The position numbers were made by a program, and so were the translations under genes. From positions 1 through 43,041 of the forward strand of contig QWII01000088.1 in NCBI GenBank assembly GCA_021405325.1: a stretch of DNA of 43,041 nucleotides, in the 5' to 3' direction. The notes beneath the pieces are model-generated. The model did not search any database, was not told the origin of the DNA, and saw only the letters and a list, made by a program, of their open reading frames with translations. The stretch is from Caldilinea sp. CFX5. Lineage in GTDB: Bacteria; Chloroflexota; Anaerolineae; Caldilineales; Caldilineaceae. Every line of letters begins with the position of its first letter. Position 1 is the first letter of the stretch. Below, in pieces: positions 7,331 through 14,787 of the stretch.

Positions 7331-9576
7331 AGCTGATTCGTCCGCTCTGGAAACCGATTGCCGTGGCCCTCGGCTTTGTTGCCGTGGCCTTCCTGCCGTT
7401 GGCCTGGGGGGCAACCGGCGCCAATGCCCAGGCGATCCAAACCCTCGCCGCCGGCACAACGATGACCGGCACCATTACCAGCCGCCTTGGCGATCGCTGG
7501 CTCTTTACCGCTTGCGCCGGCGATGTAGTGACGGTGACGATGGCGAGTATAGCCTTCAACCCTTATCTGGAACTGTTTGGCGCCGCGGGTGAGGACCCGC
7601 TTGCCGCAAGCGAGCCGGCGGCGGATGGTGCTACGCTTGCCGGGATTGAGTTGGCCGCTTCCGGGGTCTATACGCTCTGGGTCGGCGGCGAGCGGCGCAG
7701 TGATCGCGGGATCTATTCACTCACCTTGACCACGGTGGTGACACCTGTAACGGAAACCGTTGATGGCTGGTTGGCCTATGGCGCGACCGTCACCGGCACG
7801 GTCCGCAATCGTGCCGGGGCGCTCTGGGCCTTTCGTGGGTGCGCCGGTGATCAGATTACCGCCACCATGAGCAGTAGCGCCTTTACACCCTATCTGGAGC
7901 TGTCGATCGATGGCGCCGATGAACCGCTGCTTATAGCGGAGGCCGGTACGGAGAACCAAGCCCAACTGACAGGTGTTACCCTGACCGAGACGCATACCTA
8001 CCTCCTGCTGACAACCGGCGCCAACCGCAGCGACCGGGGCGGCTATACCCTTACCTTGACCGGCAACGGTATTATGGCGGCGCCACCGATTACACCAGTG
8101 GCGGCCATTGCAAGTGTAACGCCAACCCCAACCGCGCTGCCGGTCCCAACCGCCACCGCGACCCCTAGCGCCACCCCGACCCCAACCACAGCGCCGGCGC
8201 TCTGCACGGTGCGGATGGAGGGCTTAAACCTGCGCAGCGGCCCCGGCACGATCTATGAACCGCCCATCGGCGCCCTGTCCGCCGGTGCAACGCTGCGCAT
8301 GGTGGCGCGCAACGGCAACAACAGTTGGGTGCAAGTGGAGGTCATACCCGGCGGTCAGGTTGGTTGGGTCGCCGCCGGCGCCCAGTACATCCAGTGTAGC
8401 AGCCCGATTTCCTTGCTGCCGTTGGGGGTGATTCCGCCCACGCCGACGCCCCACCCAACCCCAACGCTCACGCCGCCACCGCTAGCTGTGCTGCCGGGCG
8501 GCTTCCCTGGCGGCGGTTTTGCCGGCGCCATTTTTACCAGCGCACGTGACAGCCGGTACGATGAGAATGAGGACAAGAGCATCTTTACGAGTCAGATCGA
8601 TCTGCGGCTTGAGGTCTACCGCACGCCCAACAATCAACGGATTGATCATGTGCTCTTCACCTTCGGCGATGAAAATTTTGCAGTTGTCCATGAGCAACGC
8701 GAGAATGACTACGCCTACTGTTCCTTTGGCGGCGGCGTGCCCAATTGCAATGTCCTGGCCCTGCGCCCCGGTGTCACTTGGCCGAGTACGGGGCTGCCGA
8801 TTGTCGCCGGCACTTATGACGTCGAAATCGGAATCTTCCTGGCGGGGGATGAAGAGGACAACCCCTCCGGCAGCGTTTTCCGCACGATTGAAATTGCGAC
8901 GCCGGGGTTGGGGGGCAGCGGCGGCGGGACGACAGGCTTCACCGGCAATTGGTATACCAACTTCGCTGATATGACCTTGCAACAAAACGGCGACACAGTC
9001 AGCGGCAGCTATCAACGCTACGGCCGCAATGAAGCCTTGGCGCTCAACGGCACCGTCAGCGGACGCACGCTGACGGGCTACTTTGGCGACAATCCGGCCG
9101 ATCAAGTGACCTTTACCCTCAGTGAGGATGGCAACTACTTGGATGGCGCCTGGCTCTATCGGGCCGATGGGCAATGGCGGCAGTGGTGCGGCGTGCGGGT
9201 GGGACTGGGGGCGCTGCCTGATGGCTGCGGCTTTAGCGGCGACTGGTTTACGATCAGTGATTACACCCCGGCCAGCCCGCCGACCGCGCGTCTACAGCAG
9301 ATCGGGCCACGGGTGACGGGTACGTTCTTTAATGGAACCAGCACAGGAACACTGGAAGGGGAACTGGGCCAAGCCGGGCCGGATCCCCATCATAGTCTCA
9401 GCGGTGTCTACAGCGTCAACGGCAATCGTGGCGCTTTCCGCTGGGATCTGCTCGACTTTAACAGCAACCAGTTTGCCGGCTGTTGGGCCAACAATGAGGG
9501 CGCCCATGAGTGGTGTGGTTGGCGGGCCGGCGGGACACAACCGGCGCAATGCTTGCCAACAAGTTCGTGCCCGTAG
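7327..9576 (+). CDS. Secreted multidomain protein: PPC-like repeats, SH3b domain and beta-rich C-terminus
   Basis: 749 aa. The ATG shares four bases (ATGA) with the upstream TGA, so it is translationally coupled to the TPR gene. Residues 1-36 are a Sec signal peptide ending ATGANAQA. Two repeated beta-domains (about 37-135 and 145-250) look like pre-peptidase C-terminal (PPC) domains: each has TGT(I/V)...W.F.AC/GCAGD...T.TMSS.AF.PYLEL and ends in RSDRG.Y.LTLT. A Pro/Thr-rich linker leads to a bacterial SH3 domain (about 291-358: LNLRSGPGTIYEPP, GQVGWVAAGAQYIQC). A second Pro/Thr linker follows, then an uncharacterised domain (about 395-530) and two lipocalin-like repeats beginning FTGNWYT and FSGDWFT. 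SH3b and PPC domains usually bind cell wall or surface ligands. It is probably the extracellular partner or ligand-reader of the CHAT/TPR pair (inference). Confidence 0.85.
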   Translation: MKLIRPLWKPIAVALGFVAVAFLPLAWGATGANAQAIQTLAAGTTMTGTITSRLGDRWLFTACAGDVVTVTMASIAFNPYLELFGAAGEDPLAASEPAADGATLAGIELAASGVYTLWVGGERRSDRGIYSLTLTTVVTPVTETVDGWLAYGATVTGTVRNRAGALWAFRGCAGDQITATMSSSAFTPYLELSIDGADEPLLIAEAGTENQAQLTGVTLTETHTYLLLTTGANRSDRGGYTLTLTGNGIMAAPPITPVAAIASVTPTPTALPVPTATATPSATPTPTTAPALCTVRMEGLNLRSGPGTIYEPPIGALSAGATLRMVARNGNNSWVQVEVIPGGQVGWVAAGAQYIQCSSPISLLPLGVIPPTPTPHPTPTLTPPPLAVLPGGFPGGGFAGAIFTSARDSRYDENEDKSIFTSQIDLRLEVYRTPNNQRIDHVLFTFGDENFAVVHEQRENDYAYCSFGGGVPNCNVLALRPGVTWPSTGLPIVAGTYDVEIGIFLAGDEEDNPSGSVFRTIEIATPGLGGSGGGTTGFTGNWYTNFADMTLQQNGDTVSGSYQRYGRNEALALNGTVSGRTLTGYFGDNPADQVTFTLSEDGNYLDGAWLYRADGQWRQWCGVRVGLGALPDGCGFSGDWFTISDYTPASPPTARLQQIGPRVTGTFFNGTSTGTLEGELGQAGPDPHHSLSGVYSVNGNRGAFRWDLLDFNSNQFAGCWANNEGAHEWCGWRAGGTQPAQCLPTSSCP

Positions 9577-9594
9577 TCTAACACCGAGTAATTT

Positions 9595-9668
9595 CAAAGG
9601 GCGCCTGACAATAGAGCCTTCCTATGGCTCTGACCAAAGGTCTACAGGTCAATGTTAGGCGCCCTTTG
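9595..9668 (+). terminator. Long stem-loop terminator after the CHAT operon
   Basis: CAAAGGGCGCCT (9595-9606) pairs with AGGCGCCCTTTG (9657-9668), extendable by four more pairs with one wobble; a nested stem AGAGCC/GGCTCT lies at 9613-9631. It sits 19 bases after the stop codon of the last gene of the operon. The sequence after it is only moderately T-rich (CTCTTGTCTT). The rest of the gap to 9786 shows nothing else. Confidence 0.6.
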
Positions 9669-9785
9669 CTCTTGTCTTACGCCAGTCAACCATTTCTTAT
9701 GCTAAGCGCTCTTCTTGACGAAGCGCTTCGAGACGCTGGTTAAACTGATCAATCAGGGAGGTTGATCCGCTATTCGTAATACCTG

Positions 9786-11651
9786 TCAACTCCCAACAAC
9801 AGACGCTCTTTCAACATCTGGCGTCTCCACCTTCTCCGCCGTTGCATAAACACCCCACCCCTCCCCATACGCCTGATAGGCCGGGTGCCGATTGAGCACT
9901 ACCAAACTCTGGCGCGTGCGCGTCATGGCGACATAGAGGAGATAGGGACTTTGCGCCTCCCAAAAGCTGTCATCTTCCGGTGTTAGCAGAATGACGTGAT
10001 TGAGTTCCCAACCTTTGAAGCTGTGGATGGTGCTGACCTTTAGACGGAGATCGCCGTCGGCAAAGGTGCGTTTGCGATAGCGCTCTCGTTTGCGCCCCAC
10101 GCCGCCGTCATCCTCGGCCAGGACGTGATTGACCGCCAGATTTTGCTTGGCAAATTGGCGCACCAACGCCCAGCCATCGCGTTGATTGGGCGTCAGAATC
10201 ACAATATCCGCCGGTTTTACGCCATGCTCCTTGATTAACTTATGTACAGTGGTCGCCGCCAGCGCGTAAGCATGCGCCGGTGACGCCACATTGTGCCAGA
10301 GTAGGGGAAGGGGCTGTGTCCCCGGCACGGTGGTTGCACTGACCGATGTTGCTTCGATGGCTACAGGCGTTGCCGTCGGCGGCAGAAATTGTTCGGCAAA
10401 GCGATTGGCTTCTTTGGCAATCACTGCCGGTAGCCGGTAGCTCTGTTTCAGTTCGCGCCAGCGGCCACGAAACTTGGTGTTGCTCATCTTTTCCAACCAG
10501 CTATCATCGCGCAGATAGACATTCTGCCGGCGGTCAGCAACAAAGAGCAACTCATCGTTGGCGGTCAGGAAATGACAAAGCGTGTCATAGTAGGTGCGCG
10601 GGAAGTCTTGCCCTTCGTCGATCAGAATGGCATCATAGCGCCGTTCTTTCTCGTTGTGACCGGCCTGGATCAATTCCGTCACCAATTCGGGGGTCATCTC
10701 ATCAAGCAGTTGTTGGGGGCGCCGGCTGCCGATCAGCGGCCATTCGATGCTATTCTCCATCAAGAAGTTTTTGCAGAAGCCGTGGAAGTGGTGAAATTCA
10801 ATGTTGCGCCAGGGGAAGTTGACAGCGGTTTGATTGACCAGACGACGAATATATTGCCACAAGGTGATATTAAAGGTGACAACCAACACCCGTTTCCCGG
10901 CAGCGGCCAGGTTAGCAGCCCGTTGGGCAATGACCAACGTTTTACCGCTGCCGGCAACGCCATGCAATCGTTGATGCTGCTCCGGCGCCGGTAGGACATG
11001 ACGCCGCTGTTCTTCCGTCAACACCAGTGCTGATTCTGCCACTGCCAGGTGGTTGGGCGGCGCCAGCCAAAAGCGTAGCGCGGCCAACCAGTCAACTGGC
11101 AGCGGTGCGGGATTGGGGCGAAGCGGCATGGGCAGACAGAGCGAGAGATCGCCACTCTCCAACGCATCGCGACCGAAGACCAGACCCCGGCCCGGCGCCA
11201 GTGGGCAAAAGGAGCGGGCGGCATTGGTGTTGACCAGCGGGAAATAGACTGCCACACGAAAGGCCGACAAGGTGCGCCGATCGCGCTTGACGCTTTCGCC
11301 GATAAACGGTGCATAGAGATTGAGTAGATTTTCAACATAATGTTCGGCTCGGCGCACGGGATTTAAAACTGCGCGCGTCTTTTGGTCGCTCCGTTGCGTA
11401 TAGCGTTGATAGCGGCCCAGTTGTTCACGGCGGTAGTGACGCAAATCCCACGGGTGAACATCAAAGAGGGTGAGGCCGGCATTGGGGTGAAGCACAGCTA
11501 GGGTCGGATAGTCGCCATTCAGGAACGGGTGTTCGTAGATCTCCCACGGCGCGGGCAGGGCTTCACGTAGAAAGCGGGCCAAGAACGGCACGTCATCGCC
11601 AGTGGGCGGTGGCGCTTGGCGGATAGCTGGCTCAGGAAGGACACGGTTCAC
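9786..11651 (-). CDS. Superfamily-1 (UvrD/Rep-like) helicase with degenerate NERD-like N-terminal domain
   Basis: 621 aa. GTG start with AGGAG about ten bases upstream. Residues about 35-110 follow the layout of a NERD nuclease-related domain (NGDYPTLAVLHPNAGLTLFDV), but the usual E-x-K catalytic pair reads D64-V-H66. The helicase part has a Walker A at 231-238 (GVAGSGKT), a Walker B at about 341-349 (ILIDEGQDF), motif III-like ADRRQNVYL near 372, STIHSFKGWELNHVILL in the later motor domain and LLYVAMTRTRQSLVVLN near the C-terminus. It should translocate on or unwind nucleic acid with ATP. NERD-helicase proteins occur in DNA-repair and in phage-defence contexts (family knowledge); no partner gene is adjacent here. 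It is flanked by non-coding DNA on both sides and is probably monocistronic. Confidence 0.9.
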   Translation of the reverse strand: MNRVLPEPAIRQAPPPTGDDVPFLARFLREALPAPWEIYEHPFLNGDYPTLAVLHPNAGLTLFDVHPWDLRHYRREQLGRYQRYTQRSDQKTRAVLNPVRRAEHYVENLLNLYAPFIGESVKRDRRTLSAFRVAVYFPLVNTNAARSFCPLAPGRGLVFGRDALESGDLSLCLPMPLRPNPAPLPVDWLAALRFWLAPPNHLAVAESALVLTEEQRRHVLPAPEQHQRLHGVAGSGKTLVIAQRAANLAAAGKRVLVVTFNITLWQYIRRLVNQTAVNFPWRNIEFHHFHGFCKNFLMENSIEWPLIGSRRPQQLLDEMTPELVTELIQAGHNEKERRYDAILIDEGQDFPRTYYDTLCHFLTANDELLFVADRRQNVYLRDDSWLEKMSNTKFRGRWRELKQSYRLPAVIAKEANRFAEQFLPPTATPVAIEATSVSATTVPGTQPLPLLWHNVASPAHAYALAATTVHKLIKEHGVKPADIVILTPNQRDGWALVRQFAKQNLAVNHVLAEDDGGVGRKRERYRKRTFADGDLRLKVSTIHSFKGWELNHVILLTPEDDSFWEAQSPYLLYVAMTRTRQSLVVLNRHPAYQAYGEGWGVYATAEKVETPDVERASVVGS

Positions 11652-11824
11652 GATGGTTGGCTCCTATTACGACAACAGTATGGATAAAGGATTGATCATC
11701 AGTAGACTGCAACACATAGCCGGGTGACAAGCGACTAATAAACTACGCGACCAAGCGACGGCGGACTACGGATCATCGTATGGATAACAAAATGGCTACG
11801 ATTGAACAACGTAAAGGATACGTT

Positions 11825-11914
11825 ATGAAAAAGCATGGTCAATGTGCAGCTATTATTGCATGGGGTATGTCAGGTGTCAATGCGATGAACAATTTAACTC
11901 TCTCGCTCCTTTGA
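11825..11914 (+). CDS. Possible 29-residue small protein
   Basis: An ATG with AAAGGA six bases upstream opens a frame beginning MKKHGQCAAIIAWGMSG and ends at TGA 11912-11914. The good ribosome site and the lysine start followed by a mildly hydrophobic core are the only support. No family is recognised, and it could be chance. Confidence 0.25.
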   Translation: MKKHGQCAAIIAWGMSGVNAMNNLTLSLL

Positions 11915-12210
11915 CGTAATTTATTCACCTGAATATGATTAGATCATACTAGACTGCGGAATTTGTTGCAGTTCCCCTGGCGCTGGGCTGAGCCATTGGT
12001 GGTAGACGCGTCAAGCCATCGGTGGAGCGCCGCTTTGTCGCCCATTGGCAATTTTTCTTTTGCGTAGAAGGGATTGAAAAATCAGTTGTGGTATACTGCT
12101 CAGGTTTTGGTTTCAGAAACAGGTTCTTCGGGAATTCAAGTTACTGTTTGGTTGATTGGTTTGGCGAAAACTAATCAACCGACTATAGATGGTTAGAGAA
12201 TGTTTCGGCA

Positions 12211-12282
12211 GTCGGGGCAAGCCCTTGCGGTTCCCCCACGGTTTGCCGGTGTGTCGGGGGAACCGCAAGGGCTTGCCCCGAC
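12211..12282. repeat. Perfect inverted repeat with 27-bp arms
   Basis: Arms 12211-12237 and 12256-12282 are perfectly complementary (left arm begins GTCGGGGCAAGCCCTTGCGG), with an 18-base loop. No direct terminal duplication is obvious. It lies about 80 bases before the ATG at 12364, upstream of that gene, so it is not its terminator. It belongs to the set of long intergenic palindromes found throughout this window. Confidence 0.85.
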
Positions 12283-12363
12283 AGACACGGCTCTTTTTCT
12301 GAACGTCTATAACCCAAATCCGGTTGGACCCAGAGTTATGCAAGAAAGTAAGTTGAGGAAACT

Positions 12364-13293
12364 ATGTTCAGCCTGAATAGTCGTGAAGGGTCATCACTCC
12401 TGCTCCAACGCAAATTTTCGTTTGTTTGGGCTGATGTAACGTCTTTATCCAAAGCATGGTCGCTCTTTTTTATCGCCACCATGCTGGTTCTGTCCTTGCA
12501 GGCAGCCGGGATCTTTCAGCGCCCGTTTGAAACCAAGGTGGCTTTTCTCTATGTCTATTATTACAGTTCCTCGGCGGAGGATCTGGAAAGCGCGCTCTGG
12601 TGGGCACCCTGGCCGAACAATCTGGTGGGGCGCCTGGGTTGGTATCGGCAAGGCTTGCACGAAGTCACCCACTATCGCACTTATATCCAATCGTTGGCAA
12701 CGCAGGAAGCGCCGGCGATTTTAATTGCCGCTGCCATTGCCAATCAGGGGAACAGCCCGCAACGCCCCTTTGGCTGGGATGGGTTTGAACGTCTGCAAGC
12801 CTGGCTGGGTGCGCGCTTTGATTGGCAATTGAGGCAATGGGAGTGGGCCAGACGCCAATGGAATGATTTCTTTGAAGCGCCCAGCGTCGGCATCGGTCAG
12901 ATCCAACCGGAGGAAGCGCGGCGTCTGGTCGCCTATGCCGGTGACCGGATCAACCTCTTTAGTGATCCCGTCAGTATTGGACTGATGCAAGCCAAACTGC
13001 AAAACGCCCACCAGATGTTTGCGCAGTTGGAGTTGAATCAAACTGAACTCTTTGCCTTGCTGGCCTTGAGCAATAATGACAGCAGCGATGGCGCCGGCAT
13101 TTTGGCGCTTTTTCAGCGCTTCAATTCCGATCTGAGCGAATTACTCAGTTATGACCAGACCAGCCGCATCCAGTTGGCGCGCATGATGACCTACCTGGAT
13201 TACTTACACCGCGAAGAATGCTGGGAATTGCCCAATGGCGTCAACACCGATTATCTGTGGTGGCTCATTCACAACGCACGCCCAATGCCGTAA
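12364..13293 (+). CDS. Membrane-anchored lysozyme/transglycosylase-like protein lacking the catalytic Glu
   Basis: 309 aa. A hydrophobic segment at about 32-50 (WSLFFIATMLVLSLQAAG) acts as an N-terminal anchor, and the rest is probably outside. Residues 117-130 (PAILIAAAIANQGN) and 174-187 (SVGIGQIQPEEARR) match the spacing and pattern of soluble lytic transglycosylase motifs I and II (hydrophobic-A-x-Q-E-S, then G-x-x-Q-hydrophobic-x-P-x-T/E-A). At the place where the catalytic Glu is expected the sequence has Gly129 (A-N-Q-G-N). If the assignment is right, it would bind glycan without cleaving it. Trp and Gln are unusually frequent (RFDWQLRQWEWARRQWNDFF). A conservative name is hypothetical membrane protein. 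The start is supported by GAGG about seven bases upstream. It appears monocistronic. Confidence 0.55.
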   Translation: MFSLNSREGSSLLLQRKFSFVWADVTSLSKAWSLFFIATMLVLSLQAAGIFQRPFETKVAFLYVYYYSSSAEDLESALWWAPWPNNLVGRLGWYRQGLHEVTHYRTYIQSLATQEAPAILIAAAIANQGNSPQRPFGWDGFERLQAWLGARFDWQLRQWEWARRQWNDFFEAPSVGIGQIQPEEARRLVAYAGDRINLFSDPVSIGLMQAKLQNAHQMFAQLELNQTELFALLALSNNDSSDGAGILALFQRFNSDLSELLSYDQTSRIQLARMMTYLDYLHREECWELPNGVNTDYLWWLIHNARPMP

Positions 13294-13444
13294 TCACTAG
13301 ATCCGCCCACAGCGTTGTTATTACATGATCGGCTGAAAGAAGAGTTACAGTCCATGCACCTCAAAAACCGATCTTGTTTTAATCTTTGTATGTAACTACC
13401 AAGCCACCCCTCCCGCGCCTAGAAGCGGTGGCCTACCAGGCGCG

Positions 13445-13504
13445 CTCCCCTGCTAAGGGAGGGAACCGTGGTGCGCTCGACCGTTCCCTCCCTTAGCAGG
13501 GGAG
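13445..13504. repeat. Perfect inverted repeat with 22-bp arms abutting a broken gene
   Basis: Arms 13445-13466 and 13483-13504 (left arm begins CTCCCCTGCTAAGGGAGGGA), 16-base loop. Its right end is three bases from the first recognisable codon of the TetM/EF-G-like remnant, as if the element marks the breakpoint. The remaining DNA between 13294 and 13444 shows nothing else. Confidence 0.85.
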
Positions 13505-13507
13505 GGT

Positions 13508-13739
13508 GTCGATGCCGGCAAGACCACACTGACCGAGCGCATCCTCTTTGAAACCAAGGTTATCACCAAAATTGGCCGTGTCGATCAAGGATCTCCATTT
13601 TGTGGCGCAGCAGATGGAAGCGCGCATCGAAGCGCAACCGCCGGAACAGAACCATGAATTGTATCACGCCCTGACCGAACTGGCCGAAGAAGATCCGCTG
13701 ATCAACGTTAGTCGCGACACCTTCCATCATGAGATCTAG
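13508..13739 (+). pseudogene. Remnant of a TetM/EF-G-like translational GTPase
   Basis: Two pieces in different frames. From 13508: VDAGKTTLTERILFETKV, then ITKIGRVDQGS, which is the P-loop start of an EF-G/TetM-type GTPase. About 13590 onward, in the frame of 13548: PPEQNHELYHALTELAEEDP, then LINVSRDTFHHEI and TAG. This corresponds to the domain III segment of the same family (TetM-type proteins have DPLLRY...D...HEI there). The switch regions, the rest of the G domain and domain II, several hundred codons in total, are missing between the pieces, and the start codon is missing. It cannot be functional. It is most like the TetM/TetO branch, but in this setting it may derive from a housekeeping EF-G paralogue. 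The short open stretch after it (13740-13816) and the gap to 14067 hold nothing recognised. Confidence 0.75.
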
Positions 13740-14067
13740 ATGACCGGTGACGAATTCATGGCGCGCTGGCTCTACCTGCAATCATTGCCGGCGCTGCCGC
13801 AGGGTGGCGTGAAGTGAGGGGCGACGAAGGGTGAACAACGACAGCCGGCTTGGAACGCCGCCCTATGACAACGCAAGCAGTAGCAACCCCCATTGGTGAC
13901 AAAGCTGGCTTATGCAAGCAGATGGGGCGCTGGCAACGCGACCAGGGACATTTTGTCCCTAAAAACTGGTGACACCCCGCCTCTACCACCAGGACGCCGC
14001 TTCTGGTACGATTGAGCTATCGATAGTCAATCCGATGCAAGCAATCAAAGACAGAGGAGGTCAACTT

Positions 14068-14676
14068 ATGAACGATAGACAACGGGTGCAGATGGCAGGG
14101 CGCGCTTATGCCATAGGGGGCGGGTTGTGGTTTGCGCTGGCTGTTGGCAGCGCCATCACGTTCGGCGGTGATCCGCCCGGTACAGCGGCGGCCTTTACGC
14201 CAATCCAGGTAACGTGGATCATCGCTCAACTGTTGCTGCTCTATGGGTTCTTTGGCATCCGTTGGGGTGGCGGCTTGGGGCGTGGTCGCTTTGGCGCAAT
14301 TGCCTTTGGCCTCGGCGTGATCGGCCATCTGCTCTTTATTGCTGCTGAGAGCCATTCGCTGTTGCAAAGAGCAACCTCTGATCTGTTGCCGCTGGCCGCC
14401 ATCGTCTCGGCGCTGGGCATTCTATTGACCGGCATTGCCGTGCTGCGGGCCAAAGCGTGGCAAGGGTGGACACGCTGGATGCCCTTGCTAACGGGTCTCT
14501 ATCCCTGGCTGGGCATGTTCCCCTTCATTGTGATCGCCGATGAACCGAACCTCTATGCGATTGGCGGCTGGGGCTTGCTACGGCTGGCGCTGGGGCTAGC
14601 TATCCGCAGGCAGGGCGCTGGAGAGTCGGCACCGATGTCGGCACCGGTTGGAACGCTACTCCAACGCAGTGTATAA
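14068..14676 (+). CDS. Hypothetical integral membrane protein, about six helices
   Basis: 202 aa. The ATG at 14068 follows GAGGAGG by seven bases; an in-frame extension of 33 codons upstream lacks such support. Hydrophobic stretches lie at about 14-32, 45-64, 72-94, 104-123, 134-156 and 160-178, with Gly-rich turns (IRWGGGLGRGRFGAI) and a positively charged tail. No family was recognised. The general look is that of small six-helix proteins of the DUF4386 kind, which is only a guess. A hairpin at 14693-14725 follows directly, so it is probably transcribed alone or is weakly read through into the kinase gene. Confidence 0.75.
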   Translation: MNDRQRVQMAGRAYAIGGGLWFALAVGSAITFGGDPPGTAAAFTPIQVTWIIAQLLLLYGFFGIRWGGGLGRGRFGAIAFGLGVIGHLLFIAAESHSLLQRATSDLLPLAAIVSALGILLTGIAVLRAKAWQGWTRWMPLLTGLYPWLGMFPFIVIADEPNLYAIGGWGLLRLALGLAIRRQGAGESAPMSAPVGTLLQRSV

Positions 14677-14692
14677 TCAGCAGACCGCAATC

Positions 14693-14725
14693 ACAAACCA
14701 GGTTTCTGCCAGAAACCTGGTTTGT
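14693..14725. repeat. 15-bp hairpin, AAACCAGGTTTCT family
   Basis: Arms 14693-14707 (ACAAACCAGGTTTCT) and 14711-14725 around a 3-base loop. It lies 17 bases after the membrane-protein stop and could serve as its terminator, though no T-run follows. The core AAACCAGGTTTCT recurs inverted at 27428-27486. A second small stem (CAGTCAC...GTGACTG) follows at about 14734-14753. Confidence 0.75.
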
Positions 14726-14787
14726 TGTGAGACAGTCACTTGCCGGGTGACTGTCACCGGTAGAACAGGTCAGCCGAGGCCCAGGAT

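Larger units (their letters stand above)
11652..12363. other. Intergenic region, about 710 bases
   Basis: Divergent gap between the helicase and the lysozyme-like membrane protein. It contains one plausible tiny ORF (11825-11914), a small stem near 12150-12175 (GGTTGATT...AATCAACC) and the 27-bp-arm hairpin at 12211-12282. The remainder is AT-richer than the flanking genes and shows no protein similarity that I recognise. Confidence 0.6.

Noticed and set aside
13508..13739. Functional tetracycline-resistance (TetM-type) gene
   Set aside because: Only the P-loop start and a short domain III piece remain, in different frames, with no start codon and several hundred codons missing.
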